64,000 nt of DNA. Origin: Symbiodinium natans (lineage: Eukaryota > Sar > Dinophyceae > Suessiales > Symbiodiniaceae). The translations under genes and the position numbers were made by a program. The stretch spans positions 576,995-640,994 of the forward strand of contig CAJNDS010001247.1 in assembly GCA_905221605.1 (NCBI GenBank). The letters run 5' to 3'. Positions 1-10,164 of this stretch are shown piece by piece. The notes beneath the pieces are model-generated. The model searched no databases, was not told the DNA's origin, and saw only the letters and a program-made list of their open reading frames with translations. Position 1 is the first letter of the stretch. Each line of letters opens with the position of its first letter.

Positions 1-180
1 CGAACCCTATGCCTCGGTGCGATGTGCGGCTTCAATCCTTTCAGAGCCCTCCGATCCCAAAAACGCATCGCAAGCCTAATCCCCAAACCCTAAACCCTAC
101 ACCCTGGTTTCCCTAAACCCTAAACCCTAAATCCCAGCTGTCATGAGATCTGTGGTTGCGAGAGTAGCTCGAGTTGCTTT

Positions 181-273
181 AGGGGGTTTAGGGTTTATAG
201 GGTTTATAAGGTTTATAGGGTTTATGGTGTTTGTAGCGTTTATAGGGCTCAGGGTGCAGGGCTTAGGGTTTAG
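181..273 (+). repeat. Variant telomere-like array, TTTATAGGG unit
   Basis: A 9-base unit TTTATAGGG, mixed with TTTAGGG, is repeated here. The complementary unit CCCTATAAA recurs at 520-653, so this variant occurs twice in opposite orientation within 400 bp. Confidence 0.8.
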
Positions 274-519
274 AAAGAGCGCGAAGCCCTAATCCCGAGG
301 CAAGCCTCAACAGGAAGCCAAAACGACTTCCAAAACCCTGAACCGCTTCATGGCACCTCTCAGCCAGAAACCCTAAGCCGTAAACCCTAAACCCTAAACC
401 CTAAACCCTAAACCCTAATCGCAGCCTATGGCCCTAACCTCTGAACGCACCCACCAGGGCTCCCGGGCAAAGGCGAGAGCGAGACAAACTGGCTTCCAGA
501 GATGGAGCCTGATTCAAGG

Positions 520-650
520 AACCCTAAACCCTAAACCCTATAAACCCTATAAAAAACCCTGTAAACCCTATAAACCCTATACACCCTATAAACCCTAGAA
601 ACCCTATAAACCCTATAAACCCTATAAACCCTATAAACCCTATAAACCCT

Positions 651-653
<3 letters not shown>
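520..653 (-). repeat. Variant telomere-like array, CCCTATAAA unit
   Basis: Begins as CCCTAAA and becomes a run of about a dozen CCCTATAAA 9-mers with small errors, ending directly before a poly-A run. Confidence 0.85.

Positions 654-657
<4 letters not shown>

Positions 658-690
<33 letters not shown>
658..690. repeat. Poly-A run (33 A)
   Basis: Uninterrupted A-run between two telomere-like tracts. It may be a true low-complexity tract, a retroposon tail relic, or partly an assembly or sequencing artefact. No flanking retroposon body was seen. Confidence 0.9.
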
Positions 691-692
<2 letters not shown>

Positions 693-843
693 CAAAACTC
701 TAAACCCTAAAACCTAAAACCTAAACCATTGACGACGCTTGGGGTGCTGGGCTGAGGACTTGGGATGTCCTTGGAGCCCTCTGCAGGCCACTCCTTAACC
801 CCAACTTAATTCATCTAGGAATCAGGGGGGTTTAGGGTCTGCG

Positions 844-929
844 GTTTAGGGTTTAGGGTTTAGGGTTTAGGGTTTAGGGTTTAGGGTTTAGGGTTTAGGG
901 TTTAGGGTTTAGGGTTAGGGTTTAGGCTT
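844..929 (+). repeat. TTTAGGG array
   Basis: About ten near-perfect TTTAGGG units with one TTAGGG slip near the right end. Confidence 0.95.
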
Positions 930-1086
930 TTTGAAATCATAGCAATGCCCTGGTGCGGCGGGGGTGGCTTTGCGCATGATGCAAACCCAACCATGCGAGC
1001 AACCCCAACCCTCAACCCCTTTAGCTTTGCATGTGTAGCTCTCTAGCCCTAAACCCTAAACCCTAAACCCTAAACCCTAAACCCTA

Positions 1087-1170
1087 TTAGGATCCCTCTC
1101 GGGGTCCTTCTTGTAAGGGTGCGGCACTCTATCGGGGACCCGAAAAGGGACCCGACTTCAAAGAACTACC
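1087..1170. mobile_element. Hairpin element, family G copy 1
   Basis: Short imperfect inverted repeat between two CCCTAAA arrays. The left arm has TCGGGGTCC, the right arm GGGGACCCGAAAAGGGACCC followed by AAAGAACTACCC. The same right-end signature (AGAGAACTACCC after a GGGACCC or GGTCC block) recurs at 17,532, 23,254 and, inverted, at 24,205, which defines family G. Target duplication was not resolved. Confidence 0.5.
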
Positions 1171-1599
1171 CATACTAAACCCTAAACCCTAAACCCTAAA
1201 CCCTAAACCCTAAACCCTAACCCCTAAACCCTAATCCCTAAACCACCAGGCTCAAGACCAAGAAGGAAGTGGGGCGGAGGCTTCGGGGGTCGAATTGGGG
1301 GTTGATCTGGCAGGTGTGTAAGTTGTGGCCCCTTTTTTAGGTACCCGAAATAAGAGGGGCCGCCTTATAATGAGGACCCCAAAAGGGACCCCTAAACCCG
1401 AAACCTCTAAGCCTAATGACCATCTGCACTACAAGCCTATTTTGGTTCATATCTTAACTGTGAAGATTCTACAACCACGGAGACCTCAGCCCATGGTGAG
1501 TCTGCTCACTGGTCCAGGGTTTGAAGGAGTTTTGAGAGTTTCGGGGCTTCTGATTAAGGGGTAATGAAAGGACAGATCCCTAGAATGGACCCTGAAAGT

Positions 1600-1630
1600 T
1601 AAGTTCCCCAATGTAACCCATATATAACCC

Positions 1631-1663
<33 letters not shown>

Positions 1664-1760
1664 CATACATATATATATATACCTGATAGAGTCCCTATAT
1701 ACCTTAGTAGCACCCCTAAAGACCCCCTAAGGTCCCTGGGAAGCGTCCCTGCTTTAGTCC
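1600..1760. repeat. Spacer with TA microsatellite
   Basis: Contains a (TA)n run at about 1636-1662 followed by CATACATATATATA. The flanking words (CCCATATATAACCCCT) are shared with the TA-rich spacer at about 30,600-30,700, suggesting a common dispersed sequence. Confidence 0.6.
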
Positions 1761-1827
1761 CTTGATATGGGTAAGGTTTGGGCCTTGCAGGCTTTCGGGC
1801 AAAGGGTGCGCCCTGAAGCATCATGCT

Positions 1828-1963
1828 GGGTTTAGGGTTTAGGGTTTAGGGTTTAGGGTTTAGGGTTTAGGGTTTAGGGTTTAGGGTTTAGGGTTTAGGG
1901 TTTAGGGTTTAGGGTTAAGGGTTTAGGCTTTAGGCTTTAGGGTTTAGGGTTTAGGGTTTAGGC
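1828..1963 (+). repeat. TTTAGGG array
   Basis: About 18 units; a short TTTAGGC variant patch lies near 1927-1945. Confidence 0.95.
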
Positions 1964-2033
1964 TGCCGCGTTGTCCCTGAACTGTGGCTGGGCCGGATCA
2001 AACTCATGGGGTTAAGGTGTTACGGGCTTAAGG

Positions 2034-2112
2034 CCCTAAACCCTAAACCCTAAACCCTAAACCCTAAACCCTAAACCTTAAACCTTAAACCCTAAACCCT
2101 GAACCCTAAACC
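2034..2112 (-). repeat. CCCTAAA array
   Basis: About 11 units with CCTTAAA and CCCTGAA variants at the right end. Confidence 0.95.
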
Positions 2113-2252
2113 CAGGGGATTAAGGCCATAAAGCCCAGAACGGCAAGCACTTTTTGCTGCATAAATAAAGCGGGAGCGGTCAGTCAGGTAACCCATGTCT
2201 CAGCTGAGGAATCTTCGAGTCTTAAAATTTGTTGAAGCGAGAAAAAAAACAG

Positions 2253-2618
2253 CCTAAACCCTAAACCCTAAACCCTAAACCCTAAGCCCTAAGCCCTAAA
2301 CCCTAAACCCTAAACCCTAATCCCTAAACCCTAAACCCTAAACCCAGCCTAAACCCTAAACCCTAAACCCGGAGCTTTCCTGGGCTGATGCGCGGGCTGG
2401 CCGACTTGCACCACCAAGATGCTGCCCAAAGCATGCGAACCGCCCCTACACCCTAAGCCCTAAACCATAAACCCTAAACCCTAGCCCTGAACCCTAAACC
2501 CTAAACCCTAAACCCTAAACCCGAAACCCTAAACCCTAAACCCTAAACCCTAAGCCCTAAGCCCTAAGCCCTAAGCCCTAAAAAACCCTAAACCCTGAAC
2601 CCTACCCCCTAAACCCGT
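2253..2618 (-). repeat. Two CCCTAAA arrays split by a short spacer
   Basis: Arrays at 2253-2369 and 2452-2618 are separated by about 80 bp of unique sequence. The second contains a patch of CCCTAAG units, the complement of the CTTAGGG variant that forms long runs elsewhere. Confidence 0.9.
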
Positions 2619-2783
2619 TCAGCGTTTTTTTGATTTCAAAACGTAAAACGAACCCGAAGGATTTAGGGGCTCAGGGGGAATCTACCGCAAAGCATTGCCT
2701 ATGTCATGGCTTTAGGGTTTAGGGTTTAGGGTTTAGGGTTTCGGGTTTAGGGTTTAGGGTCTAGAGTTTAGGGTTTAGGGTAG

Positions 2784-2845
2784 TTTCAGGGTCCCTGAGT
2801 ATGGGCCCTTCAACGGGGACCCCTTACAGGGTTTTTACGGTGGCA
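2784..2845. mobile_element. Partial hairpin element, family C
   Basis: Begins GGGTAGTTTCAGGGTCCCT and continues TATGGGCCCTTCAACGGGG, matching the left half of the family C hairpin at 9573. The right half is not recognisable. Confidence 0.45.
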
Positions 2846-3069
2846 ACAACCCTACACCCTAGATTCGTGACAAGCCAGTGGGTTTAGGGTTTAGGGTTCA
2901 GGGTTTAGGGTTTAGACTTTAGGGTTTAGGGTTGATGGCTTAGGGTTCAGGGTTGAGGGTTTAGGGTTTATGCCTTGAACAATTCGGCGGATATGCTATG
3001 CTCCGGCCAGATCCTCTGGCAGCTTCGGCCGCGAGGGTTCTTGGAACTCCTTTTTGCAAGGCTTGTAAA

Positions 3070-3224
3070 GGGTTTAGGGTACGCATAGGGTTTAGGGTTT
3101 AGGGTTTAGGGTTTAGGGTTTAGGGTTTAGGGTTTAGGGTTTAGGGTTTAGGGTTTAGGGTTTAGGGTTTAGGGTTTAGGGTTTAGGGTGTAGGGTGTAG
3201 GGTTTAGGGTTTAGGGTTTAGGGG
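3070..3224 (+). repeat. TTTAGGG array
   Basis: About 21 units, nearly perfect, with two GTGTAGGG variants close to the right end. Confidence 0.95.
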
Positions 3225-3483
3225 GGGTTTAAAACCAAAGCTAGAAACGGGTTCCAGGAACGGACGCGCCTCGGGGATGGTTGCTGCTCTTGGCGTCGGC
3301 GGAGACATATCCTAAACCCTAAACCCTAAAGCCTAAACCCTAAACCCTAAACCCCAATCCCTAAACCCTAAAACCTAAAGCCGGGCCATGAGAAGACTAT
3401 GAAGATGCACTGGAAAAAGTTTGCTTCCTCGATCCTGTAGAGAAAGGCAAAGCTGCGTGCATCGACAGCTCTCGACTCCAGTC

Positions 3484-3602
3484 TCATGCTTCTGACCCTA
3501 CACCCTAAACCCTGAACCCTGAACCTTGAACCCTGAACCGTAAACCCTAAACCCTAAACCCTAAACCCTAAACCCTAAACCCTAAACCCTTAAGTGGAGC
3601 GG
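3484..3602 (-). repeat. CCCTAAA array with duplicated flanks, copy 1
   Basis: The array is bordered on the left by TCATGCTTCTGACCCTA and on the right by CCCTTAAGTGGAGC. Both borders recur around a shorter array at 3931-4014, so array plus borders form a duplicated unit. Confidence 0.85.
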
Positions 3603-3930
3603 GTTTCCCCCTACTTGGAAGCTCACTTTGGCCTAGTAAGGCTTAGTACCCCCTAGAACCCCTCTTATAATCCCCATGGCCCACCTTACTAACTACTTAC
3701 TAAGTGAAGCGGGAGGCCCCCTAGAGTCTCTGGGAATTTGCTAGGTTCAGGGTTTGGGGTTTAGCGTTTAACCCCAAACCCCAAACCCTCAACCTAGCCC
3801 TAGACCCTAAACCCTAAACCCTAGACCCTCAACCCTGAACCCTAAACCCTAAACCCGTAAACTCAAACCCGCAAGGACGGGCCCACCCCTAGTTACAAGT
3901 ATAGCGGTGATGGCCCTAAAGCAGATCAGA

Positions 3931-4014
3931 TCATGCTTCTGACCCTAAACCCTAAACCCTAAACCCTAAACCCTGAACCCTGAACCCTAAACCCTAAACC
4001 CTTAAGTGGAGCTA
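3931..4014 (-). repeat. CCCTAAA array with duplicated flanks, copy 2
   Basis: Same left border (TCATGCTTCTGACCCTA) and right border (CCCTTAAGTGGAGC) as copy 1, with roughly 60 rather than 95 bp of array between them. Outside the borders the two loci differ. Confidence 0.85.
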
Positions 4015-4573
4015 GCAATGAAACCCTAGACCCAAGAGCAACCCAGGAATTCAAAGCGTACTCTTTTTCTTTGGTTCCAACGGGCTTCTCAGGGAACCCA
4101 AGCCCAAAAAAGGGAGTCAGGGCCTACTCTGGGTCCTAGTTACCCTAAACCCTAAAACCTAGACTAAACCCTAAACCCTAAACCCTAAACCCGAAACCCT
4201 AAACCCCAAACCTATATCCTACTACTTAACTGGGTTGTTTGTTGGTCCACAAAGCTTGCACGCACTACAATCGCATGGGGCATGTGACCTTTGGTTTTCT
4301 CGGGATCACTAAACCCTAAACCCTAAACCCTAAACCCTAAACCCTAATACCCTAAACCCTAAACCCTAAACCCTAAACCCCAGCACGACTCAGCCCTTTG
4401 CTGTGAATCCATGTCCGGTCTGACGCAATTTGTTGAATGAGCCAGACAAAAAAGACTCTAACATCTCCCAAAGGGTCCATTTGGTAGTACTATTATAAAA
4501 TCAGGTTTAGGGTTTAGGGTTTAGGGTTCAGGGCTTAGGGTTTAGGGTTAGGGTGTAGGGCTTTAGAGAGAGA

Positions 4574-4633
4574 CACATAGGATTTTTGGGTACCTGTTTC
4601 CACAGTAGTACCACAAGTGGACCCTCTGGGTAA
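4574..4633 (+). repeat. Dispersed ~60 bp repeat, copy 1
   Basis: Runs from CACATAGG through GGGTACCT, then TTCCACA, GTAGTAC and GTGGACCCTCTGGGTAA. The same string with a few substitutions is at 35,336-35,395. No TIR pair was recognised, so it may be one arm of a longer element. Confidence 0.6.
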
Positions 4634-4726
4634 CACCTCTGTCAGGCGACCGCTCCTGTCTGGACCCCAGGTTCTTACTGGGGACTGAGGGAATGATATA
4701 ATCCTTTAAAGGGTATATATGGGGGC

Positions 4727-4852
4727 ATACAAGGAGGGCCCCCCTTACTGTACTAACTATAGTTAAAGAACTTATAACCTGAGTTAGGATCCTCAAACCC
4801 AATTTAGGGTGCTTAGAACTCTACTTATAACTAGGGGGGCCCCTCCTTGTCT
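4727..4852. mobile_element. Hairpin element, family F copy 1
   Basis: Inverted repeat: the left arm begins TACAAGGAGGGCCCCCC, the right arm ends GGGGGGCCCCTCCTTGTCTA. The interior has TTATAACCTGAGTTAGG and CCCAATTTAGGG, closely matching the element at 34,733-34,859. TA at or near both ends suggests a TA target site, as in Tc1/mariner-derived MITEs; no transposase for it is seen here. Confidence 0.65.
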
Positions 4853-5596
4853 AGGGTACCTAATTCCCTCATCTCCTATACGAATTCAGAACAGGCCAGC
4901 TGGTAGTGTGGCAAGTCTAGGGCGAATTGGAGTCTACAGTTTCTGGCTTCATTCACGGTTTAGGGTCTAGGGTTTAGGGTTTAGGGTTTGGGGTTTGCGG
5001 TTTAGGGTTTAGGGTTTAGGGTATAGGGTTTCACCCACACGACTTGCCTGCCTTCAAAAATCCAAGTCCGCGGCCGTTGCGCAAACAGTGAATCACAGAT
5101 GGCACGCGCCCCTCTCGTGCCTCCCTAAGGCCGACAAAGGGCCAACGCAGCGGCCCCCCCCTCGCATCTAGTCCCTGAGGAAGCCCCCCTAAACCCTAAA
5201 ACCTAAACCCTAAACCCTAAACCCTAAACCTGTAAACCCCGAGGTTTTAAATGACGGTCCCTAAACACCTAAACCCTTAACCCTCAACCCTGAATCCTAA
5301 ACCCGAAGCCCTAAACCTTAATTATTTTTCAACCTTAAACCTTAAACCCCAAACCCTAACCGAATGATCTTGGAGCCGTGGGCGCGGGGGGGGGTGCTAC
5401 AAGTGCCGGGACAAGGTAATGTAGGGGTGTACACCAATCTCTCACGGTGGCGTCACTCCGATGTCTATCCAAATGTCACCTCGGTGCCCGGGCTTAGGGT
5501 TTAGGGTTTAGGGTTAGGAAGGGTTTTGGAGATCCGCCGACTCGGATGGTTTTGGGGGAGGGGAAGGGTGGGCCCGCACGATGTAAACGCATCCCA

Positions 5597-5708
5597 ACCC
5601 CCCCAGCCCCCCCCACCCCCCACAACCCGCCCCCCCCACCCCCATCCCCCCCCACCCCCCCACCACCCCCCACCCCCGCCCCACCCCCCTCACCCCTCCC
5701 CACCCCAC
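5597..5708. repeat. C-rich tract
   Basis: About 110 bp of C with scattered A and G (CCCCCA-like units). On the other strand this is a G-rich quadruplex-prone tract. Confidence 0.9.
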
Positions 5709-6012
5709 CTAGAGGTTTCGGGCCTCAAAAGCTCCTAAATAAGGTTTTCCTGGACTCTTTTTGCAGCTCCGTAGTAACTAGCCTTAAGTAGCAGGCATGA
5801 CCCATAAAACTGTAGGTAAAGAGTACGACGTACGATTTAGCATCTTGGGCTACAGCTCACCCTCCAAGTTTGCCTCGGAACAAAGGCTGATTGACGAACC
5901 CTAAACCCTAAATCCTAAACCCTTACCCCTAACCCCTAAACCCGGCCTAAACCGAGGCTGAAGCCGCGCAGAACGAGATACACCAACGATCGGGCGTCTC
6001 GGTCTGGTCCTC

Positions 6013-6086
6013 GCAGCCTGCCCTAATCGGGAATATACTAGGGGTACTATAATCCCAATTAAGGACTGTCAGTAGAAGGGGACCTG
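6013..6086. mobile_element. Partial hairpin element, family B
   Basis: Carries TACTATAATCCCAATTAAGG, CTGTCAGTAGAAGGGGA and CTAATCGGGA. These words match the interior and right half of the family B hairpins at 8439, 43,486, 51,801 and 52,179. Confidence 0.45.
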
Positions 6087-6469
6087 CAAACCACTATGCA
6101 GACAAACACAACACGGACGGGAGCGACATCTATCTCTAGATGCATCTCTATGCACCCCCCCCCCCCCCCCCCGCCTCCCTCCCGCACCTACCTTTCCTAT
6201 GGCCTTCCTTCTAATAGATGTGTTGGTCTCAGGGTCAGGGTCTTGGGGGGGGGGGGGGGGAGGGGGGGCTGCCAAGACTCAAACACCTGTACTTCTACAT
6301 CTATAGATGAAAGCGAGAGATATAAAGGATTTACGAAGGAATATTTAAACTCAACTACAGTAAACTTTACTTCCTAAGTCCTGTTCTCTGAGCCCTGAAG
6401 AGGGTTCCTGAAATCTTAAAGAAGACCCCTAGCAGAGTGCGGAAATCCTAAAAAAAATCTAACCCTATC

Positions 6470-7150
6470 GCGAAGCGGGTGTACGAAATTGGGTTCCTTG
6501 TTTTAGGATTTATGTAAGGGCTTTTTCTTTTGGGCATCAAGGACCACCCGCCTTATCATTCATTTACGCAATATGATTTGTGGAATGAGACCAAAGGAGC
6601 ACGATGTAGGACACAAGACTTACGGATCACGCCCTTTAGGGTTTAGCAAAAAGGACTCAGAAAGATAGCGTGTTTTTTTGTTTTTAGGACGTCCCTCTTT
6701 ACGGCTTAAAAAATAGGACTGCGGAAATGAAACTAAGGAAACAAGATTCAGGAATCCCGCTCCTAAGGGTCACCGACAAGAGTTGGGCGAGCAGGGTTCG
6801 TTTTTAGGATTTACGGGCTCTGCTAGGGACTCTCCCCGTTAGGATTTAAAGGAGTCCTCTTTAGGGCCCAGAAAGCAGGACTTGGGGAAACAAAATAGGG
6901 AACGAGATTTAGGGAACGAGATTTAGGGAGCAAAGTGAAGGTATCCCGCTCCTTCGGATTTGGCGAAAAGGCCCGAAAAGGGCTTAGGGTCAGGGGCCGC
7001 GCTCTTTAGGGTTTAGGAAATGTTTAGGAAATGTTATCCGCTCTTTAGGATTTAGCGCCAGGATTTGGGTAGTAGACAAGTTACTTAGGACTTAAGGCTC
7101 GGTTAGGGGCTCTCATCCTTCTGGCACATACACAGGGAACGACGTTCAGC
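6470..7150 (+). repeat. Degenerate ~150 bp tandem repeat
   Basis: Recurring blocks: TTTTAGGATTTA near 6505 and 6803 (diverged copy near 6681), and an ACAAGACTTACGGATC / ACAAGATTCAGGAATC block near 6617 and 6741 with a diverged copy near 6912. ATCCCGCTCC then occurs twice. Spacing is about 120-175 bp. It has no perfect telomeric array but many TTTAGG words, so it could be an old, eroded telomere-derived repeat. Confidence 0.5.
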
Positions 7151-7224
7151 ACGGGAATATGAAATTGGTAGGTACCGGGAGGGGAGGGTGTATCATATCT
7201 ATATATGTATATACATATAATATA

Positions 7225-7323
7225 GGTTTAGGGTTTAGGGTTTAGGGTTTAGGGTTTAGGGTTTAGGGTTTAGGGTTTAGGGTTTAGGGTTTAGGGTTTA
7301 GGGTTGAGGGTTGAGGGTTTAGG
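7225..7323 (+). repeat. TTTAGGG array
   Basis: About 14 units with TTGAGGG variants near the right end. Confidence 0.95.
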
Positions 7324-7412
7324 GTGGCCCGTAAGCCCTGGCCACTCTGAACCCGAAACCGCTCTCCCTGAACCTCGTAACCCCGCTTACCCCCACCCTC
7401 ACTCCCCGCCAC

Positions 7413-7530
7413 TTAGGGTTTAGGGTTTAGGGTTTAGGGTTTAGGGTTTAGGGTTTAGGGTTTAGGGTTTAGGGTTTAGGGTTCGGGGTTTGGGGTTTGG
7501 GGTTTGGGGTTTGGGGTTTGGGCTTTAGGG
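7413..7530 (+). repeat. TTTAGGG array switching to TTTGGGG
   Basis: About ten TTTAGGG units pass into five or six TTTGGGG units from about 7484. The same switch occurs at 14,500, 50,750-51,110 and 57,430. Confidence 0.9.
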
Positions 7531-7724
7531 TTTTCTGTTTTGGGTTTTGGGCCCCGTCCGTCCAACCCCCCCCTCCCCCCCCCCAAGCTCCATCCTACAG
7601 AGGCCTCAGACAAAACGAAGGTGGTCGTTGATAAGCTCTCACAGCCTTTGGCCGAAGCTTGGGCGTCTTGCTTCTTTTTTTTGGGGAGGGGGGGGGGAGG
7701 GTTCTGGGTAGTTAGGTTTCAGGA

Positions 7725-7850
7725 ATAGGGGATAGGACTAGGGGGACCCTTGGGGATATGGACCCTCTGAATAAGGTCCCTGTTTAAGAGAGCCAGAAGA
7801 GGGTTCAGAAGGGTTCCCTTTTAAGGGTCCCCCTTATCCGACCTAGGAAG
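7725..7850. mobile_element. Hairpin-like element, unclassified
   Basis: GGATAGGACTAGGGGGACCC on the left is roughly mirrored by GGGTCCCCCTTATCC on the right, with GGACCC and GGGTTCCC words between. It resembles the other hairpins but was not matched to a second copy. Confidence 0.35.
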
Positions 7851-7922
7851 GAAGTCGGGCGTCGGGTTTTCAGGCTCAGGCTTCGGGCTTGGGGCGCTGG
7901 ACGTCAGCTTCAAGATTGCGAG

Positions 7923-8069
7923 TTAGGGTTTAGGGTTTAGGGTTTAGGGTTCAGGGTTCAGGGTTTAGGGTTTTAGGGTTTAGGGTTTAGGGTTTAGGGT
8001 TCAGGCTTCAGGGTTCAGGGTTCAGGGTTCAGGGTCCAGGGTTCAGGGTTCAGGGTTTAGGGTTTAGGG
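7923..8069 (+). repeat. TTTAGGG / TTCAGGG array
   Basis: Starts as TTTAGGG and shifts into a run of TTCAGGG units (about 8000-8060). TTCAGGG is also found in Plasmodium telomeres; here it appears as a local variant patch. Confidence 0.9.
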
Positions 8070-8142
8070 GCCGCTTGGAGCACTATCGAAACCTTATGGG
8101 CCATCTGGGCAGGGGAGAGGAGTGGCAGGGGGGCTTCAGGGT

Positions 8143-8203
8143 GCTAAACCCTAAACCCTAAACCCTAAACCCTAAACCCTAAACCCTAAACCCTAAACCC
8201 TAA
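8143..8203 (-). repeat. CCCTAAA array
   Basis: About eight perfect units. Confidence 0.95.
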
Positions 8204-8438
8204 GCTTCGGGGGCCGTCATTTCGAGCTCAGAAGGCGAAAGCCTTGGGCTTCTCAGTTTAGGGTTTAGGGTTTGAGGGCTTAGGGCTTAGGAGGGACTTC
8301 GGGTTGGAAGTTTAGGGCTTAAGGACGGGCTTCGGGATTTTGTTGGGAGGTTTGATTCAGGGATGCACGGTATTTTTGAGGGTTTAGGGTTTAGGGTTTA
8401 GGCTTTAGGGTTTAGGGTTTAGGGTTTAGGGTTTAGGG

Positions 8439-8539
8439 TTGGGATGTTCCCTCTTATACTCACATTCCTTCATGGGGATTCTCGTACACCCTATTGTAAT
8501 CCCGATGAAGGACTGCTAGTATAAGGGGGAACATCCCAA
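8439..8539. mobile_element. Hairpin element, family B copy 1
   Basis: Left end TTGGGATGTTCCC, right end GGGGGAACATCCCAA: a perfect terminal inversion of about 13 bp. The inner arms (CTTATAC...GTATAAG, and TCCTTCAT...ATGAAGGA around GGGATT/AATCCC) continue the fold. The left end abuts a TTTAGGG array. About 100 bp, without coding capacity, as expected of a MITE. Confidence 0.75.
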
Positions 8540-9572
8540 GGTCTAGAGTGAAAATTCTGGCAAATTGGGAGCTAGGGGTTGTGGGTTTTGGGTTTTTGTT
8601 GGGCTCAGGGTTTAAGGTTTAGGGTTTAGGGTGTTTGGGGCTTACGGGATTTAAAGTGTTTGGGGTTTAGGGAGTAGGGCTTGCAGGATTTAGGCTTGGG
8701 TTCAGTGTTGGAGGCACGATGAAGCAACAACCTATTTTTGTTGAAAAGAGAGGTCTTCCAGAGCAAGCTTGCCTTATCACCCCGGGTGCAGGAGGCTCTT
8801 CTCCGTCGAACAGAACACCGGCCTTTCGGGCAGATGCGACCCCAAACCTCTGACTCAACCCTAAATCCCTGAATCCCTAAACAGCACCCCAAACCAAGAA
8901 ACCTCTGACTCAACCCTAAATCCCTATACCGTAAGCCGCCAGCCCTCCATGAAATCCACAGGGCAAAAGTGCAAAAAAATCTATCAGCTAGTGCTCAGGG
9001 TTCAGGGTTTAGGGTTTAGGGCTTAGGGCTTAGGGCTTAGGGTTCAGGGTTGAGGGTTTAGGGTTTATGGTTTAGGGTTTCGGGTTGAGGGGCACCCAAG
9101 AAACTGAGGAGGGCCACTGGTGGAGCCCTAAGTCAGAGAACTTGAACTCTAAACAAGAAACCCTAAACCCCAAACCCCAAACCCCAAAGGCCCTAAGCCC
9201 TAAACCTTAAACCTTAAACCCTAAATCCCAATACCTAGTACGCTAAGAAGCCACGTGCTGGGCAGCATCTGCTACCACGCACGCTTCTCCACCTTTCTTA
9301 TAAACAAATAAATAAACATATATATATATATACATATATATACACATGTGTCTAACTATGACTAGCTCAGCCGGGTGTTGGGTTTGGGGTCGCGTATGCT
9401 CTACCGCTGAAGACCTTCAGCCCCCAAACCCATAAATCACCAAAGTCACCAAACCCCGAATCCTGAAACCCCTAACTCCCAAACCCTTGAAATCGTAAAC
9501 GCTTATGTCCTGAACCGTTCAACCCCCAAGCCCCAGGGCTCTACAACCCCTAAAGCCCAAGACCCTAAACTG

Positions 9573-9700
9573 TTAGGGTAGTTACATGGCCCCTTCGTAT
9601 GGGCTTTAAAAGGGGACCCCTTACAAACCCCCTACAGACCCTATACAACCTGGGGCTCATACAATAAGGGATCATATTCAGGGCGCATGTAACTACCTTA
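9573..9700. mobile_element. Hairpin element, family C copy
   Basis: Left end GGGTAGTTACATGGCCCC, right end GCATGTAACTACCTTA. The interior has TATGGGCTTTAAAAGGGG and a GATCATATTCAGGGC arm. It is the most complete reference for family C, which recurs at 2784, 10,165, 19,591 and 36,511, with more diverged relatives at 29,032, 31,918 and 41,469. Confidence 0.7.
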
Positions 9701-9712
9701 GTCTAGGTGTTC

Positions 9713-9825
9713 CACCTTGGACCCTTGAGGTTGTACCCTTGGGTCTTGGGCTCCCTGTCAGGATCCGTAAGGGAATGTAAGGGCCATATCAGGAGAAAAC
9801 TAGGGGGAACCTCTAGGGGTACAAC
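9713..9825. mobile_element. Hairpin-like element, family I copy 1
   Basis: Words ACCTTGGACCCTTGAGGTTG and TACCCTTGGG, then AGGGGGAACCTCTAGGGGTA and CAACC. In reverse complement it aligns with 15,066-15,147 and 22,987-23,089 (GGTTGTACCC...GGTTCCCC...GGGTCCAAGG). Confidence 0.55.
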
Positions 9826-10054
9826 CCCAGGGGCACGAGTCTGAATCACTTGACTTAGACTAAACCCTGGGACCCTAACAACCCCCAGGCCCTAACCCTA
9901 AACCCTAAACCCTAAACCCCAAATCCTAAACCCTAAACCCTAAACCCTAAGCCCTCGCCGGGCAAAAGAGCCTCTTGCCAGGAGGTTCTTGTTGGCGTAG
10001 TAGCTTTCGGAGGCGATTTCGGAGTCGGCGTTGTCTCTGGAATTCCCTTGGGCT

Positions 10055-10133
10055 TAACCCTAAACCCTAAACCCTAAACCCTAAACCCTAAACCCTAAAC
10101 CCTAAACCCTAAACCCTAAACCCTAAACCCTAC
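10055..10133 (-). repeat. CCCTAAA array
   Basis: About 11 perfect units. Confidence 0.95.
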
Positions 10134-10164
10134 GGCTTGGGGTTTGGGACTTGGGAACCCCCTC

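Larger units (their letters stand above)
1..5520. repeat. Mosaic of interstitial telomere-like arrays, part 1
   Basis: About 25 blocks of CCCTAAA or TTTAGGG repeats alternate with spacers of about 50-250 bp. Orientation switches irregularly: for example C-rich at 80-137, G-rich at 181-273, C-rich at 369-418 and 520-653, G-rich at 844-929. The spacers have no convincing reading frame; the two small ORFs near 1.3-1.8 kb and one near 4.6 kb run through hairpin elements and arrays. Further short arrays not listed separately lie at 1047-1087, 1174-1244, 2710-2783, 2879-2970, 3312-3379, 3766-3855, 4143-4210, 4308-4380, 4504-4562, 4962-5030 and 5185-5232. Confidence 0.9.
5520..7220. repeat. Low-complexity C/G tracts and degenerate repeats
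   Basis: Holds a C-rich tract at 5597-5708, an 18-C run at 6155-6172, a 16-G run at 6245-6260, a partial family B hairpin near 6013-6086 and a ~150 bp degenerate repeat at about 6470-7150. The small proline- or glycine-rich ORFs here simply translate homopolymer tracts. Confidence 0.8.

Noticed and set aside
1-640. A true chromosome end at the left edge
   Set aside because: The arrays at the start are short, mixed in orientation and no different from those inside, so nothing marks a terminus.
5494-5791. Proline- and glycine-rich ORFs on both strands
   Set aside because: They are translations of a C-rich tract; opposite-strand and multi-frame openness is expected from composition.
9358-9415. 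tRNA-like words TAGCTCAGCCGG and, inverted, AGCGGTAGAGC
   Set aside because: Two D-arm-like words face each other, but no acceptor stem, anticodon stem or T-arm can be formed around either, so no tRNA is called.
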